Positions 1 to 7,557 of a DNA stretch of 64,000 nt are shown piece after piece; the first letter of the stretch is position 1; each line of letters starts with the position of its first letter. The notes under the pieces were generated by a model that searched no databases, had not been told where the DNA came from, and saw only the letters and a list, made by a program, of their open reading frames with translations. The stretch is from a virus. Made by a program: the position numbers and the translations under genes. Location of the stretch: IMG/VR virus record IMGVR_UViG_3300010430_000004, positions 104,537-168,536 of that record, one strand, 5' to 3'.

Positions 1-336
1 GAAGACGTTCTTCGTGACCTTAAAGAGGCACTGAATGACGCTGAAGATTTACCCAGAGAATATAGAGCTGAGAGAATTATGCAAGTTTTTGACAAGCACT
101 TGTTACTAAACAAAATACCACTACAGATCAATCATTATGATATTACAGCTATGGTGTCCAATGCTAAAGGCAACATGATTAATATGCCTAGTTATGTAGA
201 AATCTCTAAAAAACAAGTAGGACTTCATGAAGTTAGATTTGTTGCTATTTTACAGTCACTTATAGGATATTTAAATAGAAAAGACGCATTGAAGAGAATG
301 CCAGAAATTGAATTTACTAAAAGAAGGCAAAAATGA
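1..336 (+). CDS. Hypothetical protein, 3' part only
   Basis: The reading frame is open from base 1, and the first in-frame ATG (79) has no good ribosome site, so this is the C-terminal 111 residues of a gene that starts before the window. The fragment begins EDVLRDLKEALND, is mixed helical and ends in a basic tail (KRRQK). No family is recognised. The next gene starts inside its stop codon (ATGA), so the two are probably translationally coupled. Confidence 0.7.
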   Translation, partial: EDVLRDLKEALNDAEDLPREYRAERIMQVFDKHLLLNKIPLQINHYDITAMVSNAKGNMINMPSYVEISKKQVGLHEVRFVAILQSLIGYLNRKDALKRMPEIEFTKRRQK

Positions 337-671
337 ATTTTATTCATATTTATTTTTATGTTTCTTGCGTAATAAGTGGAAATGATATAAATCACACAGA
401 TGCTTTTAGAAATATTAAAAGTGAGCATTTAAATATGTCACTTGAAAAACATGTGTGCTCTAGAAGAGAAGGTGTTTCTATATATATACCACCATCGAAT
501 GTCAAGCATTTAACTCCAGTTCTTATAAGAACTGCAAAGTTTACTGCTGCAAATTCGTATACTGATCTCAATAAGGGAAGCAAATTAGAAACAGGCGCAT
601 CAGAAGGGTGCAAAATAACAACAAAAGAAAGAGTATACATTTCAGCAGTTAGCTGTAAAAGTTACAATTAA
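333..671 (+). CDS. Hypothetical protein, possibly exported
   Basis: 112 residues starting at an ATGA overlap with the gene before. The N-terminus (FIHIYFYVSCVISG) is hydrophobic and could be a weak signal peptide. Four cysteines follow (including HVCSRR, EGCKI and SCKS), which would suit a disulfide-bonded secreted protein. No family is recognised and the signal is not strong enough to be sure. Confidence 0.6.
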   Translation: MNFIHIYFYVSCVISGNDINHTDAFRNIKSEHLNMSLEKHVCSRREGVSIYIPPSNVKHLTPVLIRTAKFTAANSYTDLNKGSKLETGASEGCKITTKERVYISAVSCKSYN

Positions 672-681
672 GGAGAATATA

Positions 682-1002
682 ATGGGTAGAGGAAGAAGTG
701 CAAAAAGTATTGAAGAAAAAATCAGTGAAGAATTGCCTGAGTTTTATGATAGTGTTCAATCAATGAGCATTGAGCAATTAAAGGATCAGTTGGCTCGTGA
801 CGCTGGATATCGCGTAGAAAACCAAATAGCCAAAAAAGAAGATACTGAACTTAAAGCTGCTCGTGATCACGCCTCATTTCTGGCTGGCCCTTATAATGAT
901 GCTGAGAAAATGCTTAAACTTAAGGCTGAATTTGTTAAATCTCTTCTTGACGCTAAAGGTGGATCAGTTGAGCAAAAAGACACAACCGAAAACGCATCTT
1001 AA
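682..1002 (+). CDS. Hypothetical helical protein
   Basis: 106 residues, with a strong ribosome site (AAGGAG, 7 bases before ATG). The protein is charged and almost entirely helix-forming (SIEEKISEELPEFYDSVQ, then IEQLKDQLARDAGYR). No domain is recognised. Its 3' end overlaps the next gene in another frame. Confidence 0.75.
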   Translation: MGRGRSAKSIEEKISEELPEFYDSVQSMSIEQLKDQLARDAGYRVENQIAKKEDTELKAARDHASFLAGPYNDAEKMLKLKAEFVKSLLDAKGGSVEQKDTTENAS

Positions 1003-1195
1003 TAAAGGTCTTCAGGAAAACATCAAAAAGAGTGGTGCTTTACCTGAAGATTTTGCTATGGTTAACATAGCTGTTCGCTATGATCAGATGAGGTGCTTTA
1101 TTGCTCACCTTAGAATGATTAATATTGACGTTGAGCTTCCTCCAAAAGTAGAAGCTCTTGTTAAGTTTTATGAAAACAAGGGAAAATCGGAATGA
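968..1195 (+). CDS. Small hypothetical protein, TTG start
   Basis: The open frame runs back to an ATG at 863, but the upstream part lies antiphase over the previous gene and gives an unlikely peptide. A TTG at 968 preceded by AAAGGTGG gives a 75-residue protein beginning MSKKTQPKTHLNK and overlapping the previous gene by only 35 bases. The core (SGALPEDFAMVNIAVRYDQ) looks like real protein. Function unknown; the start is an inference. Confidence 0.6.
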   Translation: MSKKTQPKTHLNKGLQENIKKSGALPEDFAMVNIAVRYDQMRCFIAHLRMINIDVELPPKVEALVKFYENKGKSE

Positions 1196-1677
1196 CTACT
1201 CTACAAAAACTAGATTATTGTATAGCAAAAACTGAGTATTCAGATTCTATGTTCGCTTGCCATTGGCTTAGTGTTACTGAAAGAACTATTAAAGCTTTTA
1301 GGGCTCTTTCTACTGAAGAACAAGAAAATCCAGAATTAAAAATAACAAAAAGAATAGGCCCTATTTACAATTTTCTAAAACTGGCCGAAAAAGCAAATTT
1401 ATTTAGAGACTATCATCCAGCCAATATTATGGGCGCTGATTTAGACGAATATACCAGAGATCCTGAAGATGATGACTGCTATCTTTCTCCATCTTTATTT
1501 GTAAAATATTTCGGAGAGTACCCTGGAGAATATTCTGAAGAAAGCTTGATGAACTATATACATATTATTATTGTAAATTTTTGCAAAAAAGAGATAGAAA
1601 TAGAAAAGCTTGAGTCAAAGATTAAGCTCATGGAAAATGAAAAAGAAATTAAAAGACTTAGAGAAGAAAACTCTTAA
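1192..1677 (+). CDS. Hypothetical protein with C-terminal coiled coil
   Basis: 161 residues, ATGA overlap with the gene before. It has a mixed N-terminal region, an acidic stretch (YTRDPEDDDCYLS), and a last ~40 residues rich in K, E, I and L with heptad spacing (KEIEIEKLESKIKLMENE) that suggest a coiled coil. No family is recognised. It precedes the RuvC-like nuclease gene. Confidence 0.7.
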   Translation: MTTLQKLDYCIAKTEYSDSMFACHWLSVTERTIKAFRALSTEEQENPELKITKRIGPIYNFLKLAEKANLFRDYHPANIMGADLDEYTRDPEDDDCYLSPSLFVKYFGEYPGEYSEESLMNYIHIIIVNFCKKEIEIEKLESKIKLMENEKEIKRLREENS

Positions 1678-1691
1678 TTGAAGGGCTATTC

Positions 1692-2318
1692 GTGAGGGTT
1701 CTTGCTCTAGATATGTCAACTAAAACTGGATGGGCTATTCTAGAAATGGAAAAAGGCAAATGCGAGCTCATTGATTGTGGAGTTCTTAAACAAACTCCAG
1801 AACCTGAAGGCTATGAGTATCCCTTTAGTTATCTTAAATGGTCAAATATGTGCTTTGATCAGATAGCTAAGATCTGGGACACTAAAGCAAACCCTGAAGT
1901 AGTCGTTATAGAAGAAACCGCTAAAGGTTCTAGAAACTCTTTTACTCAGAAAATTTTAGAATTCATCCATTTCAGAATGGCGCTTTGGCTTCAAGACGAA
2001 TGTGAGCAAAACCCTGAATTAAAATATAGATACTATTTAACTGAAGAATGGCGTAGAATAGCAGGGTGCCAACAAAACGCTGCTGAAAAGAAAAACAATG
2101 CTAAACGTAGCAGAGAAAAAGCCAAAGCCAAGAAAAAAGGAGAAGCTACTACAGTTATAAAAGATAAAGAAGGCAACCGTTTAGGTAGGGTGACTAAAAA
2201 ACACGTTAATGTTAGAAGATGTAACGAGGTTTTTGGCACAGAGTTCATACTCAAGGATGAAGACAAGGCCGATGCTTGTTTGTTAGGGTATGCTTATTAT
2301 AAGGAGAATTTTGAATGA
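1692..2318 (+). CDS. RuvC-like (RNase H fold) Holliday junction nuclease
   Basis: 208 residues from a GTG start. The RNase H-fold acidic positions are in order: D7 in the first strand (VLALDMSTKTGWA), the E74/E75 pair after a hydrophobic strand (VVVIEE), and C-terminal acidic residues before a helix (DEDKADACLLGYAY). This is the pattern of RuvC-type junction resolvases, which cleave four-way DNA to resolve recombination or packaging intermediates in the cytoplasm. A Lys/Arg-rich insertion (about residues 130-165) may bind DNA. The fold is well supported; the exact substrate is inferred. Confidence 0.8.
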   Translation: MRVLALDMSTKTGWAILEMEKGKCELIDCGVLKQTPEPEGYEYPFSYLKWSNMCFDQIAKIWDTKANPEVVVIEETAKGSRNSFTQKILEFIHFRMALWLQDECEQNPELKYRYYLTEEWRRIAGCQQNAAEKKNNAKRSREKAKAKKKGEATTVIKDKEGNRLGRVTKKHVNVRRCNEVFGTEFILKDEDKADACLLGYAYYKENFE

Positions 2319-2413
2319 CAATAACAATACCTGATTGGATGGGTTACGCATTTGTGGCTTATTTAGTTATTAGATGTTTTCTAACATATATGGATATAAA
2401 GAGTTATAAATAA
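2315..2413 (+). CDS. Small single-pass membrane protein
   Basis: 32 residues, starting in the stop codon of the nuclease gene (ATGA). One hydrophobic segment (MGYAFVAYLVIRCFLTYM) is followed by a short basic tail. Coupled start position and a TM-like segment make it a plausible microprotein. Function unknown. Confidence 0.5.
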   Translation: MTITIPDWMGYAFVAYLVIRCFLTYMDIKSYK

Positions 2414-2426
2414 TATAAGGTAAAGC

Positions 2427-3221
2427 ATGGATAAAGACAAAGTACTGCAAGCAGTAAATGACATTAAGAAAAAGTTTGCGACTGAAAGTGTAGATGAAGA
2501 ACAGGTGAAGGAAAGCTTCGTAGATAAGCTTAATGCCTTGCTACAATCTATTTTCGGAGATGATGTTGATGCTGCCTATGAGCTTCTTGAAAAAGGCGAC
2601 CTTTCTAATTATAGGAAGAGCTATATTAAACGATTAAGAAAATTTGTATATTCTAATCTGAAAAATTTCTTCTACGCAGCGTTTATGTTCAGTATTGTAG
2701 CATTTCTAGTATCTGAAGCTGTTACTTTTTATGCCGTTGATGGAGTGGTAGAATCTAAGACGTATATAAAGGCTATACTGACTGAAGTCAGTTTCATCTT
2801 TCTTTCCGGCTATGTAGCAACGACCAAATGGACCCAGGTAATAAGCAAATTACTCCTGGCTGGAGTATTTGGGCTTATGCTGTTTGTAATCTCTGCTGAA
2901 ACTCTTAAACAGGGAGAAGCAGGAAGTCAAGAGTCTGCTATTATTGCCCAACAGATTATCACACTAGAGACACAGATAAAAGAAAAAGAAGAATTGATTA
3001 AATACTATGTATCTATTGGTTGGCCAAGAAATGCCACAACTACTAGATTAGAGAAACAAAAATTAGTAGATAAGCTGCTATTACTAAAAGAAAAACAAGC
3101 AGCTGGAAAAAATGAAAGCGTTACTGACATTGAGCGTTATAAAAGTTATGGTAAGGCTTTCTTTAGAGTGATATTATTAATGATCAACTTACTTATTTCT
3201 AGAAGAGTGTTTAAGTTTTGA
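2427..3221 (+). CDS. Multi-pass membrane protein
   Basis: 264 residues. A charged N-terminal ~85 residues precede about three membrane segments (AAFMFSIVAFLVSEAV, EVSFIFLSGYVA, LLLAGVFGLMLFVI). A charged coiled-coil stretch (ITLETQIKEKEELIKYY, continuing to about residue 235) follows, then a last hydrophobic segment (VILLMINLLI). It is probably an inner-membrane protein of infected cells. No family is recognised; it is much larger than a typical holin. Confidence 0.7.
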   Translation: MDKDKVLQAVNDIKKKFATESVDEEQVKESFVDKLNALLQSIFGDDVDAAYELLEKGDLSNYRKSYIKRLRKFVYSNLKNFFYAAFMFSIVAFLVSEAVTFYAVDGVVESKTYIKAILTEVSFIFLSGYVATTKWTQVISKLLLAGVFGLMLFVISAETLKQGEAGSQESAIIAQQIITLETQIKEKEELIKYYVSIGWPRNATTTRLEKQKLVDKLLLLKEKQAAGKNESVTDIERYKSYGKAFFRVILLMINLLISRRVFKF

Positions 3222-3499
3222 GAAATAGAAGTAGAATCAGGGGCTATTGTTTTTGTTGCGGTACAGAAACTGCAAAATGGACCAATATGAAGGGTATGTC
3301 TTTTAGATGGAGGCATACTAGAAAAATACTAAGACATGATTTTTGGAATTATGTCTGTACTGTTTGTGGAGAATATGGTATGTGGAGTTGTGACATTGCA
3401 AAATTTGCCCAACTCATTAACATGGGCACTGGTGATCTTTCAGGAAATGATGACTCTCAGGGTATGGACTACAAATATTTTAATAAGGGTGGAATATGA
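3218..3499 (+). CDS. Zinc-ribbon-like small protein
   Basis: 93 residues from a TTG start overlapping the preceding TGA. Two Cys pairs, CFCC near residue 11 and CTVC near residue 47, are spaced as in a zinc ribbon. The segment between them is rich in aromatic and basic residues. A nucleic-acid or protein-binding role is possible but unproved. Confidence 0.65.
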   Translation: MRNRSRIRGYCFCCGTETAKWTNMKGMSFRWRHTRKILRHDFWNYVCTVCGEYGMWSCDIAKFAQLINMGTGDLSGNDDSQGMDYKYFNKGGI

Positions 3500-3807
3500 G
3501 CATCAAAGACAAAGAAGTCACTATTGAAGAATTTGCTAAATGGGCAAGTAATAATAAAAACTATACATGGTATCATGGAAAAGGCGGTGGCTTTGATTTT
3601 GGCGGCACTAATTGTCCCTTTATTAAATATATGCGCCCTGCATTGGATACTCGTGACATGAAGGTTTATAGAATAGAGTGTGACCGTAAAGAATATACTA
3701 CAGATTTTAGAGACGAAGGCGAAGGTACTATCCTTGATATTTTATCCGCTAAACTAGAAAAAGCTATGAAAAACCACAACAAAGAAATGGAGAAAGAAAA
3801 TGAGTAA
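3496..3807 (+). CDS. Hypothetical protein
   Basis: 103 residues, ATGA overlap. It contains a Gly/aromatic-rich stretch (TWYHGKGGGFDFGGTNCPF) and a charged helical C-terminus. No family is recognised. Its end overlaps the phosphoesterase gene by 8 bases, so the two are co-translated. Confidence 0.7.
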   Translation: MSIKDKEVTIEEFAKWASNNKNYTWYHGKGGGFDFGGTNCPFIKYMRPALDTRDMKVYRIECDRKEYTTDFRDEGEGTILDILSAKLEKAMKNHNKEMEKENE

Positions 3808-4432
3808 TGGAATAGTCAAACAATTCGCCACTTCTGATTGGCACGTTGGACATCATAATGTTATTGATTTCTCTAACAGGCCCTTCAAGGATACTCGTGA
3901 TATGCACAGAGTATTGATTAATAATTATAACTCTACCGTACCTGAAGATGGCATTTGCTATTTTGTAGGCGACATGGGCATGGGAAATCCACTTACTCTT
4001 AAACACGTTATTAAAGAGCTAAACGGTACTAAAATTTTAGTACTAGGAAATCACGACAAAGGATTAAACAAGATGTACAGTCTAGGCTTTGACGTAGTAA
4101 CGTTTGGAGCGATCTTTGATATTTGTGGTGAGCAAGTAACAATGACCCATTGCCCTCTAAGAGACACATACAGAGAAGATACAAGCAAAATGAAAGAAGG
4201 CGAGCTTTGTCCTAACTGGCATGGTGAGCATAGAAAAAAATATAAAAAATATACCATTCCTAATTGGGGCCAATATCATCTTCACGGCCATATCCACTCT
4301 CCAAACTCTGGTCAATCAAAAAAGATTGAAGGTAGACAAATGGATGTTGGAGTAGATGCTAACGGATATCGCCCAGTAAGTTGGAGTGCCATTGAATCAT
4401 GGATAGCAAAGACTAAAAATGTCAAAGGGTAA
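3800..4432 (+). CDS. Calcineurin-like metallophosphoesterase
   Basis: 210 residues with the metallophosphoesterase signature in order: SDWHVGHHN (D13, H15), a GDM motif near residue 52, GNHD near residue 79, and GHIH near residue 158. These residues hold two metal ions that hydrolyse phosphomono- or phosphodiesters. The architecture is a lone catalytic domain. The substrate (nucleotide, RNA end or protein) cannot be told from sequence. It is one of four such genes in the window. Confidence 0.9.
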   Translation: MSNGIVKQFATSDWHVGHHNVIDFSNRPFKDTRDMHRVLINNYNSTVPEDGICYFVGDMGMGNPLTLKHVIKELNGTKILVLGNHDKGLNKMYSLGFDVVTFGAIFDICGEQVTMTHCPLRDTYREDTSKMKEGELCPNWHGEHRKKYKKYTIPNWGQYHLHGHIHSPNSGQSKKIEGRQMDVGVDANGYRPVSWSAIESWIAKTKNVKG

Positions 4433-4655
4433 TTTAAGCGTTTTTGCTGCCAATAAAACAAACTATAATGATGGAATTAATAAAAGAGAAGATTTTATTA
4501 CTAGAAGATGGTCAGCATATAGATTAGAAAAATTTGTAGGATTGAGAAGCTTTACTGATGCAGACTCCTACAATGATATGAGAAGTAATGGGTTCGCTTA
4601 TCCTCTTGATGAACACAATCATATAGAAGCTAGAAATAAGAAAGACAAAAAATGA
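4419..4655 (+). CDS. Small tandem paralogue A
   Basis: 78 residues, overlapping the phosphoesterase gene by 14 bases. It shares with the next two genes a core of the form W-x2-Y-x2-E-x-F/Y-V/I-G-x4-F-x2-A/T-D/E-N/S-Y (here WSAYRLEKFVG then SFTDADSYND). It is a member of a three-gene tandem family. No known family is recognised. Confidence 0.75.
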   Translation: MSKGNLSVFAANKTNYNDGINKREDFITRRWSAYRLEKFVGLRSFTDADSYNDMRSNGFAYPLDEHNHIEARNKKDKK

Positions 4656-4870
4656 GTAGGACTATAGTTAATTTTGGAAAAAAAGCAAACTATAATCCTA
4701 AAGTAAACACTTCAAGCCTTAGCATTAGAGAAAAATGGCACAAGTTTAGACACGAAACATACATAGGAATTGGCAATTTTTCTAATACTGATAATTATAA
4801 TAGTGGAGTTTCAGAAAATACGAATATAAAAGAAAACAAAAGTTCAGAAATGGTAAACTTAAATGAATGA
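4652..4870 (+). CDS. Small tandem paralogue B
   Basis: 72 residues, ATGA overlap. The core reads WHKFRHETYIGIG then NFSNTDNYNSG, aligning residue by residue with its neighbours. The N-terminal NFGKKANYNP also resembles paralogue A's VFAANKTNYND. Function unknown. Confidence 0.75.
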   Translation: MSRTIVNFGKKANYNPKVNTSSLSIREKWHKFRHETYIGIGNFSNTDNYNSGVSENTNIKENKSSEMVNLNE

Positions 4871-5078
4871 TGATTACATAAACAATATAATAGTAAAGAC
4901 TAAATATTCTTATTCTCTTAATGATAGAAGTTTTCACATGGAAACCCACTGGTCTAATTATTGTATGGAAGATTTCGTAAGTGTAGCTGGATTTACTAAT
5001 ACTGAAAATTACGATGAAATTGAAACAGAAGATATAGCCACGGATATAGAAGACCATGATCATTATAGCGACGAGTGA
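4863..5078 (+). CDS. Small tandem paralogue C
   Basis: 71 residues, 8-base overlap with paralogue B. The core reads WSNYCMEDFVSVA then GFTNTENYDE. The tail is acidic and His-rich (DIEDHDHYSDE), unlike the basic tails of A. Its 3' end overlaps the next phosphoesterase by 23 bases in another frame. Function unknown. Confidence 0.75.
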   Translation: MNDDYINNIIVKTKYSYSLNDRSFHMETHWSNYCMEDFVSVAGFTNTENYDEIETEDIATDIEDHDHYSDE

Positions 5079-5754
5079 TACTCATTATAGGCACGAAAAA
5101 GTGGAGCTAGCTCCAGGTGATGTGTTTATTCATGCCGGAGACAACAACGCTGGTGGACCAAGCTGTGCTCGTGATTTTATTGAATGGGTTGGCGAACTTA
5201 ATTACAAACATAAAATAATTATTGCAGGCAACCATGATAATGCCTTTGCCGATGATCCCAAGTATATTGAGCAATTATGTAAAGATAATGGGGTCATATA
5301 CCTAAACGATTCTGGAGTAGAGATTGATGGGGTTAAGTTCTGGGGAAGCCCATGGACACCTAAGTATGGATTAGACATTTATGTATTTAACGCTGCACGT
5401 TCAGTAACCGAACAAGCATTCTTAGGTTTTAAATATCCATTAATAGAAGAAAAGTGGGCTCTTATCCCTGAAGATACTGACGTATTGATTACCCACGGCC
5501 CAGCTTATGATGTTCTTGACGTAAACAAAAAAGGCATACCTTGTGGGTGCGTAGAGTTGAGAAAAGCCATAGAAAAAATAAAACCACAGGTTCATATCTT
5601 TGGTCACATTCACGAAGGCGCTGGAGATACTAAAATAAATGAGACTGAATACTATAACGTGGCTTACTTTGGTAAGATTACAAGGCACTCTCGTAACGAA
5701 TACACTATTGAAAAAAATCCAGCAAGCATGATTTATATTGACGATAATAAATAA
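5056..5754 (+). CDS. Metallophosphoesterase (MPPED-like)
   Basis: 232 residues with compact motifs: SDTHYRH (D and H for the first metal), HAGDNN, AGNHD and GHIHEGAG. The spacing and the ITHGP motif match the MPPED1/MPPED2-type branch of calcineurin-like phosphoesterases, which hydrolyse cyclic nucleotides or other phosphodiesters in studied members. A cytoplasmic enzyme is likely. It ends the first operon; the noncoding RNA region follows immediately. The substrate is unknown. Confidence 0.9.
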   Translation: MIIIATSDTHYRHEKVELAPGDVFIHAGDNNAGGPSCARDFIEWVGELNYKHKIIIAGNHDNAFADDPKYIEQLCKDNGVIYLNDSGVEIDGVKFWGSPWTPKYGLDIYVFNAARSVTEQAFLGFKYPLIEEKWALIPEDTDVLITHGPAYDVLDVNKKGIPCGCVELRKAIEKIKPQVHIFGHIHEGAGDTKINETEYYNVAYFGKITRHSRNEYTIEKNPASMIYIDDNK

Positions 5755-5759
5755 TTGAA

Positions 5760-6103
5760 TCTCCAGTCTGGACGGTGCGGTGTCGAAAGCCCACGTTCTT
5801 CCTGGACCGAGGGTTATGTGCGAGGCATATTAAAATGGTTGCTAAGATCTGCCCTTTACTTGTGGTATAGTCCATGAACTTACCACAGCCCCTAGAGATA
5901 GGTAGCTCCTTGATCTAGTAGAGGCTCTGCAAGCCTACACTGTTACTAGACGCGTCTAGACAGTTGTTTTTAAGCCCTATTATGGGCAGAACAAGCAGCG
6001 CATGGTGGATGTAGGAAACGCCACTAGGAGTCACAATCCTCTCAGCAGCTCAATGATACGGGGCAACAGCTGGAAAACTGTGAGGTTGCGGCTCGCTTTT
6101 TTT
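5760..6103 (+). ncRNA. Unidentified large structured RNA
   Basis: About 344 bases with no convincing reading frame and visibly higher G+C than flanking genes. Seen helices: TCTGCCC (~5848-5854) pairs with GGGCAGA (~5984-5990), extended by TGCT/AGCA, and encloses three hairpins (GTGGTA/TACCAC at ~5862-5886; AGGCT/AGCCT at ~5920-5938; CTGT plus the palindrome CTAGACGCGTCTAG at ~5940-5963). Further 3' are GTGG/CCAC and CAATCCTCTCAG with CTGTGAGGTTG, capped by CAGCT/AGCTG. It ends at an intrinsic terminator. No known family (RNase P, tmRNA, 6S) was matched by eye. Confidence 0.7.
6080..6103 (+). terminator. Intrinsic terminator of the structured RNA
   Basis: The stem GTGAG/CTCGC (one T-G pair) with a 7-base loop is followed by seven T. 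A second hairpin, GCTCA-AATC-TGAGC (6109-6122), lies just downstream. The stem is short, but GCGAG at ~5819 could also pair with the same CTCGC. Confidence 0.6.
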
Positions 6104-6171
6104 ATTCAGCTCAAATCTGAGCCGAGCAAAATCTTCAATAATTTCAATGACTTTATTCTCTAAAAATTTAC

Positions 6172-6200
6172 TAGCATTTTTTAATAATCCATGTTATATT
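6172..6200 (+). promoter_or_regulatory. Phage promoter, class TAGCAT-17-TATATT
   Basis: TAGCAT, 17 bases, TATATT with the extended element CATGT directly before the -10. Nine sites in the window share this layout. It serves the gene at 6222 and follows the RNA terminator. Confidence 0.85.
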
Positions 6201-6221
6201 TAACTCAACAAAGGAAATAAA

Positions 6222-6437
6222 ATGGTTTATTTAATAGTTGTAGGCTTAATATGTACCACAGGCACTATTGATTGTTATTCAAAAATAAATAACAAAGCCG
6301 AGAAAATAAACGTTACTAGAGAAATGACCAAAAAAGAGTGTGTAGAGAAGACAATGATTCTTAGAAAATATATAACAGACAATAAATTAGGAAAACCTAT
6401 AGTTGTTTGTAGAATAAACTGGGAGAAGGTACAATGA
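6222..6437 (+). CDS. Small protein with hydrophobic N-terminus
   Basis: 71 residues, first gene behind a promoter. The N-terminus (MVYLIVVGLICTTGTIDC) could be a signal peptide or anchor. Cysteines later in the chain (KKECVEKT, VVCRINW) would suit a periplasmic fold. No family is recognised. Confidence 0.7.
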   Translation: MVYLIVVGLICTTGTIDCYSKINNKAEKINVTREMTKKECVEKTMILRKYITDNKLGKPIVVCRINWEKVQ

Positions 6438-6850
6438 ATCCAAGAACGCCTAAATTTTTTAACAATGGAATTGAAGTCAAACACATTTCTGAGAAAAAAG
6501 GCAGAGGTGTATTTGCTACTCGTACTATTAAAAAAGGTGAAGTATTTGAAATAGCGCCCTGCCTAATAGTGCCCCATGATGAGAGTGAACTAGTAAACGA
6601 CACTTTTTTAGGTTTTTATACCTATTCTCCTCCAGGGCCAACTAAGGATGAGGATGAAGAAACATACGATGAGTGCTCAATTATTGCTCTTGGTTATGGA
6701 TCTTTATATAATACTAACAAGAACCCAAACGCTGACTATGCTGTTTATTATAACCATGCTAAATACTTTGCGCTAAGAACTATTAAAAAGGGCGAAGAAA
6801 TATTAATAAACTATGGTTGGGATGAGTCTTATACAAAGGATTTTGAATGA
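6434..6850 (+). CDS. SET-domain protein 1
   Basis: 138 residues, essentially a bare SET domain. It has the opening KGRGVFATRTIKKGE (S-adenosylmethionine-binding turn), a central GYGSLYN region matching the GxGSLxNH-type motif, and a closing IKKGEEILINYG strand. SET domains transfer methyl groups to lysine. The usual Asn-His pair is shifted here (YNTNKNPNADY), so activity is less certain than in the second copy at 52569. The target could be host or phage protein. Confidence 0.8.
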   Translation: MNPRTPKFFNNGIEVKHISEKKGRGVFATRTIKKGEVFEIAPCLIVPHDESELVNDTFLGFYTYSPPGPTKDEDEETYDECSIIALGYGSLYNTNKNPNADYAVYYNHAKYFALRTIKKGEEILINYGWDESYTKDFE

Positions 6851-6930
6851 AAAAGCTAAGCCATTGGTGGCGTTGTAGTTGGTGTGGATTTGCCACAAAT
6901 GATTCGGTGCATATTTGCAAGGGGAAATGA
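6847..6930 (+). CDS. Zinc-knuckle microprotein
   Basis: 27 residues, ATGA start in the stop of the SET gene. It holds a compact C-x2-C-x7-H-x2-C pattern (CSWCGF then VHICKG) able to bind one zinc. Short, but the coupled start and motif support it. Confidence 0.5.
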   Translation: MKKLSHWWRCSWCGFATNDSVHICKGK

Positions 6931-6931
6931 T

Positions 6932-7180
6932 ATGGATGTTTATGTGGTTACTTATGGATATGACTATGAAAGCACTTCTGTTCTTGGAGTATACTCTACT
7001 GAACAAAAAGCCCAAGCAGCAGTAGAAGATATGGTTGGTAATTATTATGATGAAGTGAAATGGTACACAGACTATATGGCTAAAGAGTATAGCAGTGAAT
7101 CAGACAGCACTGGTAGAAGATTTGAAATTGAACAATGTCAGTTAGATGACCAATATGAAGATGATTTATTCGAGGACTAA
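6932..7180 (+). CDS. Hypothetical protein with repeat-like YVVTYGYDYE fold
   Basis: 82 residues. The open frame extends upstream to 6884, but AAGGGG just before the ATG at 6932 marks this start. It begins DVYVVTYGYDYESTSVLGVY, then TEQKAQAAVEDM. This strand-turn-strand-helix layout resembles small proteins common in phages and plasmids, of unknown role. The C-terminus is acidic. Confidence 0.7.
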   Translation: MDVYVVTYGYDYESTSVLGVYSTEQKAQAAVEDMVGNYYDEVKWYTDYMAKEYSSESDSTGRRFEIEQCQLDDQYEDDLFED

Positions 7181-7182
7181 TT

Positions 7183-7557
7183 ATGTTATACGGACTATAT
7201 ATGGAAAAAGAAACAGATAATATTGCTATAAAGCGCACAGCAAACTCTATTGAAGCTTTCAATCACACCCACTATCATAAGGTTTGGAAGGCTAGAAGAG
7301 AAATTGGTGATAATCTAGGAAATCTTGATCAACCAAACCATTCGCTTGTGGGTAAAAAGCTCAGAAATCGCAAAACAGGAGATATTTATAATGTGGAGTC
7401 TGTTAAGAAACAGTTCTATGCTGGATGGTATTTTGGAGCGCTGCTTGAGTGTAACAACAGTCATTGTTTTGCATGGTTCCACAACGAAAGCAGTATAGAT
7501 AGTATTGTTGAAAAGCATTGTATAGAATTTTGGGAAGATTTTGAGGAAGTGAAATGA
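7183..7557 (+). CDS. Hypothetical protein
   Basis: 124 residues behind a GAGGA ribosome site. The middle (GKKLRNRKTGDIYNVESVKK) looks like a small beta domain as found in many phage-encoded accessory proteins. Cys/His residues near the end (CNNSHCFAWFH) could bind metal. No family is recognised. Confidence 0.65.
   Translation: MLYGLYMEKETDNIAIKRTANSIEAFNHTHYHKVWKARREIGDNLGNLDQPNHSLVGKKLRNRKTGDIYNVESVKKQFYAGWYFGALLECNNSHCFAWFHNESSIDSIVEKHCIEFWEDFEEVK

Noticed and set aside
863-1195. ATG 863 as start of the gene ending at 1195
   Set aside because: It would overlap the previous gene by 140 bases with an implausible peptide; TTG 968 has a ribosome site and a small overlap.
5715-5745. Phage-class promoter for the structured RNA (CATGATTTATATT)
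   Set aside because: The extended element is shifted by two bases and there is no TAGCWT 17 bp upstream, so it does not match the other nine.
5760-6103. RNase P RNA, tmRNA or self-splicing intron
   Set aside because: I looked for the RNase P conserved regions, a tmRNA tRNA-like end with tag frame, and group I/II core elements, and saw none of them.
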